Origin: Nitrospirota bacterium
Lineage (GTDB): Bacteria; Nitrospirota; Nitrospiria; Nitrospirales; Nitrospiraceae
Direction of reading: 5' to 3'
Length of the DNA: 64,000 bases
Assembly: GCA_030684575.1 (NCBI GenBank)
Contig: JAUXVD010000004.1
Location: 1-64,000 of the forward strand
The notes under the pieces are model-generated. The model ran no database searches, was not told the origin of the DNA, and worked only from the letters and a program-made list of their open reading frames with translations. The translations under genes were made by a program, and so were the position numbers. Below, piece by piece: positions 43,724-53,506 of this stretch; the first letter of the stretch is position 1, and every line of letters begins with the position of its first letter.

Positions 43724-43768
43724 TGAACAATCTTGCGGTGCCGATCCGAATGACCGCAAGATTGTTCA
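43724..43768 (+). terminator. Long perfect stem-loop behind the haem-protein gene
   Basis: TGAACAATCTTGCGGT (43724-43739) and ACCGCAAGATTGTTCA (43753-43768) form a perfect 16-bp stem with a 13-base loop, starting 35 bases after the stop codon. No T-run follows, so it is either a mRNA-protecting 3' hairpin or a palindromic site, not a classical terminator. Confidence 0.55.
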
Positions 43769-44222
43769 ACGGCTCGCCTTCTTGGGAATGCAACGGAAAC
43801 TTCCCGAGAACGGTTTGGGTTCATAGTCAGACAGGACGATTGATTGAAGCCGATTGCCTTACATGAAGCGATTGAGGGCTCGGTAGTTGTTCCTCCAAAC
43901 TGGCGCTCCTCCCCTTCCGTCATAAATAACCAGAGACAGCACACACTCCCGTCGTCCTGGCAATGATGCTGCGCTCCTGCACGCCTGCTCTCGCCTGGAG
44001 CGGTGCAAAGAGAATCCGGTTGAGCTGGCCTTCCCCTATCAGATCGATTCCTCTCGACCGCTCATCGAATATCTTGGAGCCGCAGTAAATTGGAGCGCCA
44101 GCAAGACTGTCCGGAGCGTGACCCGGCGTCACTCGATCCTTCCGGTCTTCGCGGCTAACGGAGATTTTCTTGAGCCGCATCCATAACGTTGTATAGTACG
44201 GCTTTGTCGCGAGGGTATCCCT
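43769..44222. other. Intergenic, no gene seen
   Basis: About 450 bp between the stem-loop and the DUF6635-like gene, with no supported feature. Confidence 0.35.
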
Positions 44223-45134
44223 GTGAATCATCAGCAGACCGCCTCCACGATTCTGGCGCTCGAAGAATGCATCGAACAGTACATCGCGGACTGCCGCGGT
44301 CGTGTGGACGGCTTTGTGACGGGGCATTTTTCTCTTCAGGAAACCATTGCGCTTCAGAAACAGTCGTTCGCGAGCGATCTGCTATGCCACCCGGTCAATG
44401 CCCTCTGGGCGATTCCGTCTCTCTTTTTAAAAAAGCTCACCGAGATACCGGTGAAATTAGGCTGGCGCTCAGGCGCCGACCTGATTGCGCTCCTACCTAC
44501 GGGCATCAAAACGCGTTATCAGATAGAGATTGAACGGCTGATTGCCACGGAGTTGCTGGAATGGCATGGCCCGAGGAATGATCGAACGGCCTTGCCGAAC
44601 GGATTGCGTGAGCATATCGTGCAGCACCAACAACTAGCCCCGTTGCTTGCATCAGGCGCATTGCCTGATGCAGCACTCAAGGACCTGTCCGAGATTCCTC
44701 GCCTCATTGCCGAACATGCAGCCAGCCGAGCATTGGTATTCGATGCCACTGCCACGATACTGACACTGGCAACGGGGTGGTTCTTCTTCGGCAATCACTC
44801 GCTCGGCATTTCAGGAATCGGCGATCAGATCGCCAGAAACAGGGCGAAGGATAGGGCAGCTTCCACCTTCATGTTCGGGTCCAGTCTTGGATCGGCCTTC
44901 TATTCCCTGTTTCCCCCGAAGCCCTCATTCTGGCAAGTCGTAGGAGCCACGCTCACCGTGGGGCTCTTCGTGACGGCCATGAGCCTACTCGTCGGCATGC
45001 TGAGCGATCCCTGGCTAAAACAAATGGGGTTCCAACATACGCAGCTACATATGCTAATCGATGCCGTAGAGGACCACTTGCATCGACAATTACGCAAGCA
45101 GCTCAAGCCAGCCCTCAGACAACTGGCGGTATGA
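44223..45134 (+). CDS. DUF6635-like membrane protein
   Basis: A 303-aa protein. The first half is helical and charged (I-L-A-L-E-E-C-I-E-Q-Y-I-A-D-C-R-G-R-V-D-G-F-V). Three hydrophobic segments lie at about 176-195 (A-T-I-L-T-L-A-T-G-W-F-F-F-G), 222-235 and 243-265 (V-V-G-A-T-L-T-V-G-L-F-V-T-A-M-S-L-L-V-G-M-L). The overall pattern fits the DUF6635 group of unknown function, which I recall from Nitrospira and proteobacteria. GTG start about ten bases after GAGGG. Transcribed alone. Confidence 0.65.
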   Translation: MNHQQTASTILALEECIEQYIADCRGRVDGFVTGHFSLQETIALQKQSFASDLLCHPVNALWAIPSLFLKKLTEIPVKLGWRSGADLIALLPTGIKTRYQIEIERLIATELLEWHGPRNDRTALPNGLREHIVQHQQLAPLLASGALPDAALKDLSEIPRLIAEHAASRALVFDATATILTLATGWFFFGNHSLGISGIGDQIARNRAKDRAASTFMFGSSLGSAFYSLFPPKPSFWQVVGATLTVGLFVTAMSLLVGMLSDPWLKQMGFQHTQLHMLIDAVEDHLHRQLRKQLKPALRQLAV

Positions 45135-45220
45135 TGAGCTCAATGCTTAGTGTCCTGGTTGGGCAATCTCCTTTGGTGGAGAGAGCAATAACAGTCTACA
45201 GACGGGGGGCTCAGGGCTGG

Positions 45221-45958
45221 CTACTGTCGGAGGGCCTTTCTCACATCCTCGATCGGAATCTCGCGCCAGGCACCGGGTGGAAGCTCTTCCAATTTGAACG
45301 GGCCATATTGAATACGCCTTAGCCTGGTCACTTCATGTCCCAGCGCCATGAAGAGCCGTCTGATCTCACGATTCTTTCCCTGAACCAGCACCACTTCAAG
45401 ATGGGATTCGCGTCCGGAACTCTTCTGAATCTTCACGGTATGACACTGGAGGCGTTCGCCCTCCTCAACCACTCCGGCTACGGCCTCTGTCGCTTGCGCC
45501 TCCGTGAACTCTCCTCGCACAGAAACCAGGTAGGTCCGCATCACTTTATGGCCAGGATCGGTCAGATAACTCGATAAGGTCGAATCGTTGGTGAGCAGCA
45601 GGAGCCCGCTGGTTGCCTGATCGAGTCTCCCGACGGCATGCAGATAGCCCAGGTCAGCCGGTAATACATCGAAGATGGTCTTCCGGTCCTTGTCATCACT
45701 GTGCGTCGTGATGACCCCTTTGGGTTTATGAAACATGATAAATCGTTTAGCCGAATCTTGAATCGGTTTGTCGTCAACCGCGATGGCATCTTTCGGCCAC
45801 AGGACCCACGTGGCCGGATCCTGCACGACTCGACCATTGATGCGAACTCGACCTGCGCGGACCCATTCCTGGCTCATGCTCCGTGACGCAACACCAAGCT
45901 TCGAGAGCAGTCGATCCACCGTGAACCGTTTAGACGAGAGCGAAGACTTTTGTGCCAT
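45221..45958 (-). CDS. Pseudouridine synthase, RsuA/RluB/RluF type
   Basis: A 245-aa enzyme modifying uridine in rRNA. An S4 RNA-binding domain is at the start (R-L-L-S-K-L-G-V-A-S-R-S then G-R-V-R-I-N-G-R-V-V). The catalytic Asp is in H-A-V-G-R-L-D-Q-A-T-S-G-L-L-L-L-T-N-D (about 109-127). Late motifs are Y-L-V-S-V-R-G and N-R-E-I-R-R-L-F-M-A-L-G-H-E-V, with R-L-R-R-I-Q-Y-G-P. Full length for the family. Whether its target is 16S or 23S rRNA cannot be read from sequence. Monocistronic by spacing. Confidence 0.95.
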   Translation of the reverse strand: MAQKSSLSSKRFTVDRLLSKLGVASRSMSQEWVRAGRVRINGRVVQDPATWVLWPKDAIAVDDKPIQDSAKRFIMFHKPKGVITTHSDDKDRKTIFDVLPADLGYLHAVGRLDQATSGLLLLTNDSTLSSYLTDPGHKVMRTYLVSVRGEFTEAQATEAVAGVVEEGERLQCHTVKIQKSSGRESHLEVVLVQGKNREIRRLFMALGHEVTRLRRIQYGPFKLEELPPGAWREIPIEDVRKALRQ

Positions 45959-46074
45959 CCTAAACCCTATCCATATTGAAAAGTGATCGCTGAGAACCGA
46001 CAGTTTCGGATTATAGCAGTCCGGAACACAGTAGGTCGCCTATGCCGAATGTATGGGATAACAGGACAGGCCCT

Positions 46075-46179
46075 GGCAGGATAGTAGCGCAAGATCGACG
46101 GAACGAGCGAGAGTGGCGAGGCACTCGAAGGTGGAACTTGCACGTTTCGCGCGTGAGACGCTGGCGGGTTTCTTCAGCC
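46075..46179. repeat. Degenerate Nitrospira-type repeat
   Basis: A stretch with GCAGGATAGT at one end and CGCGTGAGACGCTGGCGGG-TTTCTTCAGC at the other resembles the family of the 37071 and 39471 repeats (GCTGGCGGAC then TTTCAGCATCC), but lacks the CATCCTGCTA end. Lower confidence. Confidence 0.4.
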
Positions 46180-46184
46180 TTCGG

Positions 46185-46499
46185 CTAGGAACTGGCTTTG
46201 AGACCGATGATTCCCAGAATAATTAAGGCAAGTGAGGCCAACCGAGGAAGAGCCGTCGACTCGGCAAACAAGAGAATCCCCAACGTGGCTGTCCCGATGG
46301 CTCCAATTCCGGTCCATACGGCATAGCCGGTCCCGACCGGAATGGTTCGTAGCCCCAGCGCCAGAAAATAGACACTGCCCACCATGGCCAACAGCGTCCA
46401 GGCACTGGGCCAGGGGCGTGAGAATCCCTCCGTATATTTCAATCCGATCGCCCAGCCTATCTCCAACAGTCCCGCCACAGACAAATAGAACCAACCCAT
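46185..46499 (-). CDS. SMR-family exporter, SugE/Gdx (guanidinium) type
   Basis: A 104-aa four-helix transporter. Glu13 in G-L-L-E-I-G-W-A-I-G-L-K-Y-T is the proton/substrate residue, and the K-Y-T-E-G-F-S-R sequence plus W-T-G-I-G-A-I-G-T-A are typical of SugE. Members of this subgroup export guanidinium in exchange for protons and give weak tolerance to quaternary ammonium compounds. It follows the RND operon by 70 bases on the same strand, so it may be co-transcribed. I see no guanidine riboswitch; the space upstream is too short. Confidence 0.88.
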   Translation of the reverse strand: MGWFYLSVAGLLEIGWAIGLKYTEGFSRPWPSAWTLLAMVGSVYFLALGLRTIPVGTGYAVWTGIGAIGTATLGILLFAESTALPRLASLALIILGIIGLKASS

Positions 46500-46570
46500 C
46501 ACACCCCACTCTCTTCAGATCGTTCGCCTAGCAGCTCTTTCTACAGGATTGATATCCCAGCATGTTCGAA

Positions 46571-49500
46571 CTACGAATGCAACGAGACCGGCTCTACTCC
46601 GTCCGCGTGGCCATTGCCGGTTGTAGGAGAGCTCGAAGACACCGCAGCCTCGCCGACATCGGACTTCGTTGTACGGACCGGAGCCGCGACCCGACCCTCC
46701 ATCCACCGATACAGCACCGGTAGTACAATCAATGTCAGTAACGTGGAACTGACGAGTCCTCCGATGACGACAATCGCCAAAGGCCGTTGTACTTCAGAAC
46801 CGATGCCACGGGCAAATGCAAGGGGCAGCAAGCCAAGGAGAGCGACCAACGCGGTCATGAGGACAGGGCGCAACCGAAGCAAACAGCCTACCACTACGGC
46901 CTCGTCCAGACTGCGGCCCTCCTCACGTAACGTGTTCATGTACGAAACCAGCACAATGCCGTTCAAAACAGCCACGCCAAAGAGGTTGATGAAACCGATG
47001 GAGGCAGGCACGCTGAGGTATTCCCCCGTCAACCATAACGCCACCACTCCTCCCACCAATGCGAAGGGGAGGTTCAGGATGATTAGTGTGGCCTGACGGA
47101 GCGAATCGAACGACGAGTACAGCAACAGAAAAATGAGCCCGATGGTCAAGGGCACGATGATCCGGAGCCTGGCCATCGCCCGTTCCATGTTTTCGAACGA
47201 CCCTCCCCACGTGATCGTATAGCCGGACGGAAGCGCCACCTGTGCGCTAATTTTCTCCTGCGCTTCAGACACCAAACTACCGATATCACGCCCCAGCGTG
47301 TTGAACCCGATAGACACATAACGCTGCAGCTGCTCGCGGCTGATCCGTCCAGGCCCCTCCTCCACCCGAACCGTCCCCAGATCGCCAAGGGGAACCAGCC
47401 GGCCGGATGCGTCAGTCAGGAGAATATTGCCGATGGTCTCGGCACTGTTCCGGTACTGTTCCGGAAAGCGTACGAAGAGGTCGAACCGTTGCTGGCCCTC
47501 ATACACGCGGGTGGCAGCGCTCCCCCCGATCGCCGTCGTAATGATCTCCCGCACATCGGCAACGTTGATGCCATGCCGGGCAATCTTGCCACGGTCGATG
47601 TCGATCGTCAGGTAGGGCTGTCCGAAGAGTTGCTCAACCTTGATATCCTGCACCCCGCGCACGGTGCCAAGCACAGCGGCGATGTCGTTCGCTTTGAGCC
47701 GCAACAGCTCCAGATCGTCACCGAACAACTTGACCGTCGCTTCCGTCCGCACCCCAGAAATCAACTCATCGACTCGTTGTTGAATTGGCTGACTGATCAG
47801 AAAGGTGGCGCCCGGGACCTGCGTCAACCGTTCACGGAACTTCTGCATCAGTTCCGGCATCGTGCGGGCAGTCGTCCATTGATCAAGCGGGCGAAGCCGC
47901 ACAACCGGGTCGCTTTCGTTGGCCTCTTGCGGATCGTTCCCTAATTCAGTTCTGCCGATCTTGGACAGCACCATTTCGACTTCCGGGAATTCCAGCATCG
48001 CGCGTTGCATATCTTTCTCGATCTCGATCGAGGCCTGCAGCGACACGCTGGGCAGCCGAATGGTTTGGGGAGCAACCGTTCCCTCGTTCAAGGTTGGAAT
48101 AAACTCACTCCCCAGAAACGGCAAGAGTGCCAGGCTGGACAGGAGTAATCCGACTGCCACGATCAGCACAACCTTCCCATTCCCGAGCGCCCAGCGGAGC
48201 GAGGGCGCGTAGAGGCGCTTGGCCCAGCGGACGATCCAGGGGTCTTCTTCGCTCGCCCGTTTCAACATGAGAGAGCAGAGGACCGGCGACAGCGTCAGCG
48301 ATAGGACGAGGGACACCAGGAGCGCGATCATGATGGTGTAGGCCAGCGGCTTGAACATTTTACCCTCCATTCCATGGAGGGACAGCACCGGCAGGAACAC
48401 GATGATGATAATCAAGATACCGAATACGACCGGCTGCGCGACCTCTTTTGCCGCCGACAGGATCACCTCACTGTGCTTCCTGACGTTGCCATGCTGCAGC
48501 GAGAGATGTCGATAGACGTTCTCGACCACCACCACGGATCCGTCTACGATCATGCCGATCGCAATGGTCAATCCGCCCAGTGACATGAGGTTGGCCGTCA
48601 GGCCGACCTGGCCCATCACGATGAACGTGGCTAGAGGGGCCAGGACCAGGGTGCCGACGACGATCAGCGCGCTCCGGACGTTGCCTAAAAAAAGGAAGAG
48701 GACGATGACGACCAACACCACCCCCTCCGCGAGCGCCTTGTAGACGGTGCTCAACGCCGCATTGATCAGCTCGATCCGATCGTAGAACGGCACGATCTTC
48801 AGTCCGTCAGGGAGTAACTGCTTCGCATGAATGTCCTCGATGCGAGCCTTGATGCTTTCAACGACGTCGCGGGCATTGCCTCCCCGCAACATCAGGACGA
48901 TACCGCTCACGACCTCCCGCTCTCCATTCAACACGGTGGCGCCATGCCGAACGGCATGGTCGACCCGTACCTGGGCCACATCGCCCACAAAGACCGGCGT
49001 CCCTGCGACAGCTTTCACGACGATGCGTTCGATATCCTGAATGGTGCGGATGAGCCCGACTCCCCGCACGATGTATTTCTCGGCATGTTTTTCCAGAATA
49101 TCGCCGCCGGCATTGGCATTGTTGTTGGCGATGGCTTCAAAAACGTCGTGGAGGGTGAGGTTGTATTTTCGCAACATCGCCGGCTCGATCAGGACCTGGT
49201 ACTGTTTGCTGTACCCGCCCATCGAATTGACGTCGATAACCTCAGGCGTGCGCTTCAACAGCGGTCGAATGACCCAATCCTGAACCGTACGCTGATCGAT
49301 CAATGCCCGCTCAGTGGCGGCAGGGTCTTGCGAGGGACGAGAAGGTGCCTCCAAATAATATTGAAAAACCTCCCCGAGCCCCGTACTGTTCGGCACCAAC
49401 ATCGGTTCCGCCCCTGGGGGGAGCAGTTCCTTTACCTCGATCAGCCGTTCGAGCACCAGTTGGCGCGCGAGGTTGATATCCATCGAGTCGTCGAAGACGA

Positions 49501-49786
49501 TCGTCACGAGGGAGAGGCCGACCTTGGTCAGGGATCGCAGTTCCGTCAGGGAGGGCACCCCAGTCAGCTGTAGTTCGATCGGATAGGTCACCAGCCGTTC
49601 GACTTCAGTGGGCGACAGTCCTGGTGCCTTGGTGACCACCTGCACCAGGACGCTGGTGACGTCGGGAAACGCATCGATGGGAATGGTTCGAAAGGCATAG
49701 AGCCCCCCTACCGCGATCATGATCGAAAAGATCACGATGAGCATGCGCTGGCGGAGGGACAGTTCAAGGAGTCGCGCGACCATCAA
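46571..49786 (-). CDS. Heavy-metal RND efflux pump, CusA/CzcA family
   Basis: A 1071-aa inner-membrane proton antiporter of the HME-RND family with the expected 12 helices and two large periplasmic loops. The N-terminus V-A-R-L-L-E-L-S-L-R-Q-R, the helix-4 motif I-A-I-G-M-I-V-D-G-S-V-V-V-V-E-N (about 403-418) and P-A-S-I-G-F-I-N-L-F-G-V-A-V-L-N-G are all present. The Asp and Glu in helix 4 are the proton relay. The A-I-G start resembles Cu/Ag pumps and V-D-G the Zn/Co/Cd ones, so the metal is not settled. It overlaps the adaptor gene by four bases. Confidence 0.94.
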   Translation of the reverse strand: MMVARLLELSLRQRMLIVIFSIMIAVGGLYAFRTIPIDAFPDVTSVLVQVVTKAPGLSPTEVERLVTYPIELQLTGVPSLTELRSLTKVGLSLVTIVFDDSMDINLARQLVLERLIEVKELLPPGAEPMLVPNSTGLGEVFQYYLEAPSRPSQDPAATERALIDQRTVQDWVIRPLLKRTPEVIDVNSMGGYSKQYQVLIEPAMLRKYNLTLHDVFEAIANNNANAGGDILEKHAEKYIVRGVGLIRTIQDIERIVVKAVAGTPVFVGDVAQVRVDHAVRHGATVLNGEREVVSGIVLMLRGGNARDVVESIKARIEDIHAKQLLPDGLKIVPFYDRIELINAALSTVYKALAEGVVLVVIVLFLFLGNVRSALIVVGTLVLAPLATFIVMGQVGLTANLMSLGGLTIAIGMIVDGSVVVVENVYRHLSLQHGNVRKHSEVILSAAKEVAQPVVFGILIIIIVFLPVLSLHGMEGKMFKPLAYTIMIALLVSLVLSLTLSPVLCSLMLKRASEEDPWIVRWAKRLYAPSLRWALGNGKVVLIVAVGLLLSSLALLPFLGSEFIPTLNEGTVAPQTIRLPSVSLQASIEIEKDMQRAMLEFPEVEMVLSKIGRTELGNDPQEANESDPVVRLRPLDQWTTARTMPELMQKFRERLTQVPGATFLISQPIQQRVDELISGVRTEATVKLFGDDLELLRLKANDIAAVLGTVRGVQDIKVEQLFGQPYLTIDIDRGKIARHGINVADVREIITTAIGGSAATRVYEGQQRFDLFVRFPEQYRNSAETIGNILLTDASGRLVPLGDLGTVRVEEGPGRISREQLQRYVSIGFNTLGRDIGSLVSEAQEKISAQVALPSGYTITWGGSFENMERAMARLRIIVPLTIGLIFLLLYSSFDSLRQATLIILNLPFALVGGVVALWLTGEYLSVPASIGFINLFGVAVLNGIVLVSYMNTLREEGRSLDEAVVVGCLLRLRPVLMTALVALLGLLPLAFARGIGSEVQRPLAIVVIGGLVSSTLLTLIVLPVLYRWMEGRVAAPVRTTKSDVGEAAVSSSSPTTGNGHADGVEPVSLHS

Positions 49787-51024
49787 ACTTGCTTCTTCAA
49801 TAATTCAGATTTTAAGAGGAAGGCGCCGTGCGTCACGACCGGATCTCCTTCGCTCAGGCCGCTGAGAATAGTCGTGGCAATCCCGTTGGATTCGCCGACC
49901 TGAACATCGCGGGCTTCATAGGTATCCGCATCCCGCTGCACAAACACAAAGGTCCGGCCCTGATCCTGCTGCAATGCGGCATCCGGCACCACCAGCTGAT
50001 CAGGCTGAGGCTCGGACGAGAGACGGATTGTTGCAAACATTTCCGGTTTGAGCCGCCCATCAGGGTTCGGCAGCTCAAGCCGAACTTGCATCGTACGAGT
50101 GGCAGGGTCCAGCACATCGCCCACATAGGTAATGGTACCCGTCATTACCTCTTTCGGGTACGCATTGACCCTGATCTCCGCATGCCTGGCTCCTGAGGCA
50201 TGGATGGCGTGAACGAACGCAATATCCCGCTCGGGAATGTTGGCCAGCACCCAGACCTCTGACAGGTCGGCGATGACAAAAAGTTTCTCGGTCGTCTCGA
50301 CCACTTCGCCCCTCGTCAGGCTGCGGCCAATGATGCGCCCGGAGAAGGGGGCGACGATCGGAACATGGGATTGAATATTCCGGCTGCGGCCAAGACGGAG
50401 AAATTGGTCGTCGTCCATCCCCAGCAGTTTCAAGCGGTCCCGGGACTCATCCGCTTCCGCTTGCATACTGAGCAACTCCGCCTGTCGACGCTGCGCTTCG
50501 GCTTCGCCGATCACTTGTTCTTTCAGGAGAAATTTGGCCCGTGCATACCCCTGCTCTGCGAGGTGGAGTTTAGCCCGCGCCTTGAGATAGGCAGATTGGG
50601 CAAGTCCCAAGTCGCTGCTATAGAGGATCGCCAGCAGGGCGTTCGCTTCGACCTGCTGGCCTAGATCCGCATACACGTCGACGACACGGCCCCGGACGAG
50701 CGTCGTAATGTCGGCCATGGCACGCTGATTCGGCTGAACGAGGGCAGGAAACTCCCGGTGGGTTCGGAACTCGCTCCGAACTACCGGCGCGACCACTACC
50801 CCGACCCGCAAGGATTCTTTCGCCGATAGACGGACGAGTCCATCGCCGGGAGCGACCTGCGGAAGAGCAACCGCAGACGTGGGCGGCGCACCATCACAAC
50901 CGAATACCGCCGCGGCCACGCCGAGGAGCAGACCGAGAGCCGAGCCCCTGAAATATCGTGCCAACCTCCTCATGCCTGGCGCCCTCTTCACGCCTGACTC
51001 TATACGGTAAACGGTATCGCTCAT
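49783..51024 (-). CDS. RND efflux periplasmic adaptor (CusB/CzcB family)
   Basis: A 413-aa membrane-fusion protein. The N-terminus carries a lipobox-like V-F-G-C (Cys about 43). The lipoyl half-motifs A-L-V-Q-P-N-Q-R-A-M-A-D-I and G-R-V-V-D-V-Y-A-D-L-G-Q-Q-V-E flank a coiled-coil hairpin (about 135-195). The beta-barrel has V-L-A-N-I-P-E-R-D-I and the C-terminal domain S-G-L-S-E-G-D-P-V-V-T. There is no His-rich extension or CusF-like domain. It links the RND pump to the outer-membrane channel. Start overlaps the channel gene stop (ATGA), and its stop overlaps the pump start. Confidence 0.93.
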   Translation of the reverse strand: MSDTVYRIESGVKRAPGMRRLARYFRGSALGLLLGVAAAVFGCDGAPPTSAVALPQVAPGDGLVRLSAKESLRVGVVVAPVVRSEFRTHREFPALVQPNQRAMADITTLVRGRVVDVYADLGQQVEANALLAILYSSDLGLAQSAYLKARAKLHLAEQGYARAKFLLKEQVIGEAEAQRRQAELLSMQAEADESRDRLKLLGMDDDQFLRLGRSRNIQSHVPIVAPFSGRIIGRSLTRGEVVETTEKLFVIADLSEVWVLANIPERDIAFVHAIHASGARHAEIRVNAYPKEVMTGTITYVGDVLDPATRTMQVRLELPNPDGRLKPEMFATIRLSSEPQPDQLVVPDAALQQDQGRTFVFVQRDADTYEARDVQVGESNGIATTILSGLSEGDPVVTHGAFLLKSELLKKQV

Positions 51025-52376
51025 AGCGTCCCTCCGACCGCTCGTTCGAGTCGAGCCAGCGACACGGACAAGTCATACCGAGCCTGCACGTAGTCCATCT
51101 GGATCTGTCGCTGCACACGTTGCGCGTCAAAAACCTCCAACAGGCTGGACGCTCCCTGCTGAAAGCTGAACTGAGCGAGCCGCAGAGCCTCCTGAGCCTG
51201 CTTCAGCAAACCTTTGTCGAACACCTCGATCAGTTCAGCCGTCGTCCTGGCGTCCTGATAATGTTGGTGCACCGCTCGCACCAGTTCGTTGCGAGCCCGC
51301 AGCAGTTCAGCCTCTTCACGTCGCTTGGTCCCCAACGCCGAAGCGATCTCCCCCTGTCGGCGATACCAAGTTGGGATCGGAACCGAGAGTCCTCCCTGCC
51401 AGGCTTCACGGCCAATTTCACGCCAATAGCTGCCGTTCACCGTCACGTTCGGCACTCGGGATTGCCGCTCAAACTCAAGCTTCCACTCGGATTGTTCGAC
51501 CGATTGAAGCAGCCGTTGGATGGTGGGGTGCTGATTCAGCATACGTGTCATTAAGGGATCGATGTGAATTCCTTTCGGAATGTCGACAAACTCACCGCTC
51601 ACCGAATAGGAGAGTCCCAGGACGCCGCCGGTGTAGGTATCCACTACGACACGACTGATCCGGACTGAATTGTCCGCCCGTGCCAGCTGTTGCCGCGCCT
51701 TGAGAACTTCAACTTCGGCCTTGATCGCCTCAAACTGAGGTGCTTCCCCTGATTTCACCCGGGCTTTGACGATTCGGGCCACCCCGTCGACGATGTCGAG
51801 GTTCTGCCGAGCCAAGCTGGCATCCTGCTGGGCCAGCAGGAGATCGTAGAAGGCCACTTTAACCTGGGCAATAAGATTCAACCGGGTTTCGGTAAGACCG
51901 GAATTCGCCGTGGCCACTCCGGCATCTGCCGCCCGCTGCCGTGCGGCACGCATCCCAGGCCATTCCAAGGGCTGCCCGATTGTCGCGTTATATTCTGTCA
52001 GCGATTGCCGTGCGAGCGATTGACCGATGTCAGCCCGGCCCGTATCTCTGATTTCGCCCACTCCGGTGTTTCCGGTCACCGTCGGATTGGGATAGGAGCC
52101 TGCAACGGTTTGTTGGCCACGCTGCTGATCGATAAACCCTTGCGCGCCTGCCATCGTCGGATTACGCTCCAGAGCCAGCTGGACAATCCCTTCCAACGTA
52201 TATGTCTCTGGAGCATTTCCGGCTGCATGGGTCGTTGAGCAGACGAGAACCATCGAACATGTCGTTACGAGAGCGATCATCGAGAAGAACCTTGCCGATG
52301 CGGTTCTGCTTTTTGCGATGAAAATCTCACGAACACATTCTATTGAGGAACGCGACCATTGAATTGTTCTGTTCAT
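51021..52376 (-). CDS. Outer-membrane efflux channel (CusC/CzcC, TolC family)
   Basis: A 451-aa TolC-like channel. It has a signal peptide with a hydrophobic core ending H-A-A-G-N (about residue 53), then the two OEP repeats: L-E-G-I-V-Q-L-A-L-E-R-N-P-T-M, A-R-Q-S-L-T-E-Y-N-A-T-I-G-Q-P-L-E-W-P-G and F-S-F-Q-Q-G-A-S-S-L-L-E-V-F-D-A-Q-R-V, each with heptad-rich helices. First gene of the czcCBA-like operon, with the adaptor and pump overlapping downstream. No regulator gene of the metal-sensing kind is adjacent. Confidence 0.93.
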   Translation of the reverse strand: MNRTIQWSRSSIECVREIFIAKSRTASARFFSMIALVTTCSMVLVCSTTHAAGNAPETYTLEGIVQLALERNPTMAGAQGFIDQQRGQQTVAGSYPNPTVTGNTGVGEIRDTGRADIGQSLARQSLTEYNATIGQPLEWPGMRAARQRAADAGVATANSGLTETRLNLIAQVKVAFYDLLLAQQDASLARQNLDIVDGVARIVKARVKSGEAPQFEAIKAEVEVLKARQQLARADNSVRISRVVVDTYTGGVLGLSYSVSGEFVDIPKGIHIDPLMTRMLNQHPTIQRLLQSVEQSEWKLEFERQSRVPNVTVNGSYWREIGREAWQGGLSVPIPTWYRRQGEIASALGTKRREEAELLRARNELVRAVHQHYQDARTTAELIEVFDKGLLKQAQEALRLAQFSFQQGASSLLEVFDAQRVQRQIQMDYVQARYDLSVSLARLERAVGGTL

Positions 52377-52514
52377 CGTGCACTACCTTTTATCCACCAT
52401 AAGACCTTGCTGTCAGTCTTCAAGAAATCTCCTACTGTATACCCTGACATGCGCTCACGCCTCGCGCAAGCCGTATTCCGGCATGCAGATTTTTTGAGGA
52501 TACGCTTTTCTTTA

Positions 52515-53027
52515 TTACTTTCGACCGGCCAAGAGGTTAGAGACCTCGATTCTCGCTGTGGGAGTCATGCGACCGCGTGGATCGGCAGGATTCAACCAAA
52601 CATTGTACTGAACAATCCCAGGTCGGGAAAAGCATAGGCTCACATAACCCATCGGTGGAATCGTTGCCGTATCGTCCACCATACCGAGCCGCGTAAAGCC
52701 CTTTTCACATAACACAAGACTCAGATGGTGATGACTGAGAAGCCCAATTTTGACGGGATCGGACCGCAAATTTTGCCATCGTACCTCATCTCCAGTGGCA
52801 ACATACAAGGCTTGCGGGCTGACATGCTCCAAGATTTCAATGTCGTGTATCCGTACCGGCTGAGTGCTCGACGGACTCGCACAACCGGCTAGTACTGCCA
52901 AGCAGACACAGACAACGGTGCGGCCGATCCACTGCGCATTCCTTCGGTCACCAAATCGAAACTGGTGGATCCTGGCAACGGACCGTCCCAGCATTGACAG
53001 GATGCGTTTCTTAATTTCTTCAGACAT
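52515..53027 (-). CDS. Lipoprotein with cupredoxin-like domain
   Basis: A 170-aa protein from ATG 53027 (AGAGGA nine bases upstream). An internal hydrophobic stretch ends in lipobox L-A-G-C (about 49). The mature part has a cupredoxin-like sandwich: A-T-G-D-E-V-R-W-Q-N-L-R-S-D-P, then I-P-P-M-G-Y-V-S-L-C-F-S-R-P-G-I-V-Q-Y-N-V-W-L. The usual type-1 copper set (His...Cys-His-Met) is not complete, although a Cys, several His and a Met occur, so copper binding is uncertain. It is upstream of the efflux operon and same-strand, about 140 bp away. Confidence 0.68.
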   Translation of the reverse strand: MSEEIKKRILSMLGRSVARIHQFRFGDRRNAQWIGRTVVCVCLAVLAGCASPSSTQPVRIHDIEILEHVSPQALYVATGDEVRWQNLRSDPVKIGLLSHHHLSLVLCEKGFTRLGMVDDTATIPPMGYVSLCFSRPGIVQYNVWLNPADPRGRMTPTARIEVSNLLAGRK

Positions 53028-53506
53028 TGAGTAATCCTCTTGCCATGCAGTTGAATTCTTTCTCAACCGCGTTCACGAAGTCGCCACGCGCGAAGGGTCT
53101 CCAAAACGTCCTGCCCACTCAGATGGATTGTCTACGAACAGCCTGTTGACGGGTCGGCTCACCCTGCCGATCGCGATGCTTTTCATTGTTAGATGCTCGT
53201 GCTTCGTTGTCAGAATGGCATGAATTTTCCCTCTTGGGACTTGGGGTGATCCACCATCATGAGGGGATGGGATGTTTCATGTGCCGCACAGCGCTCCTAA
53301 ACGGCATGTGCGTCGTGAGTCTCGCATCCTGCTTCTTCTATGCCAGCCGTACCATCATCTGCAGATCCAGCCCCTGAGCGACGACAAAAAGGCTGCATGT
53401 CTAACGCTCGTCACTCATGAATGTGCCCTCCCGATATACGAACGCAGAGACACTCATCGCCTTCGCGTATCCCCGTCATGTCGATTTTCATCTGTGGCCG
53501 TTTGAA
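53028..53506. other. Intergenic, no gene seen
   Basis: About 480 bp between the lipoprotein and the zinc-ribbon gene. Only unsupported short frames. Confidence 0.35.
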
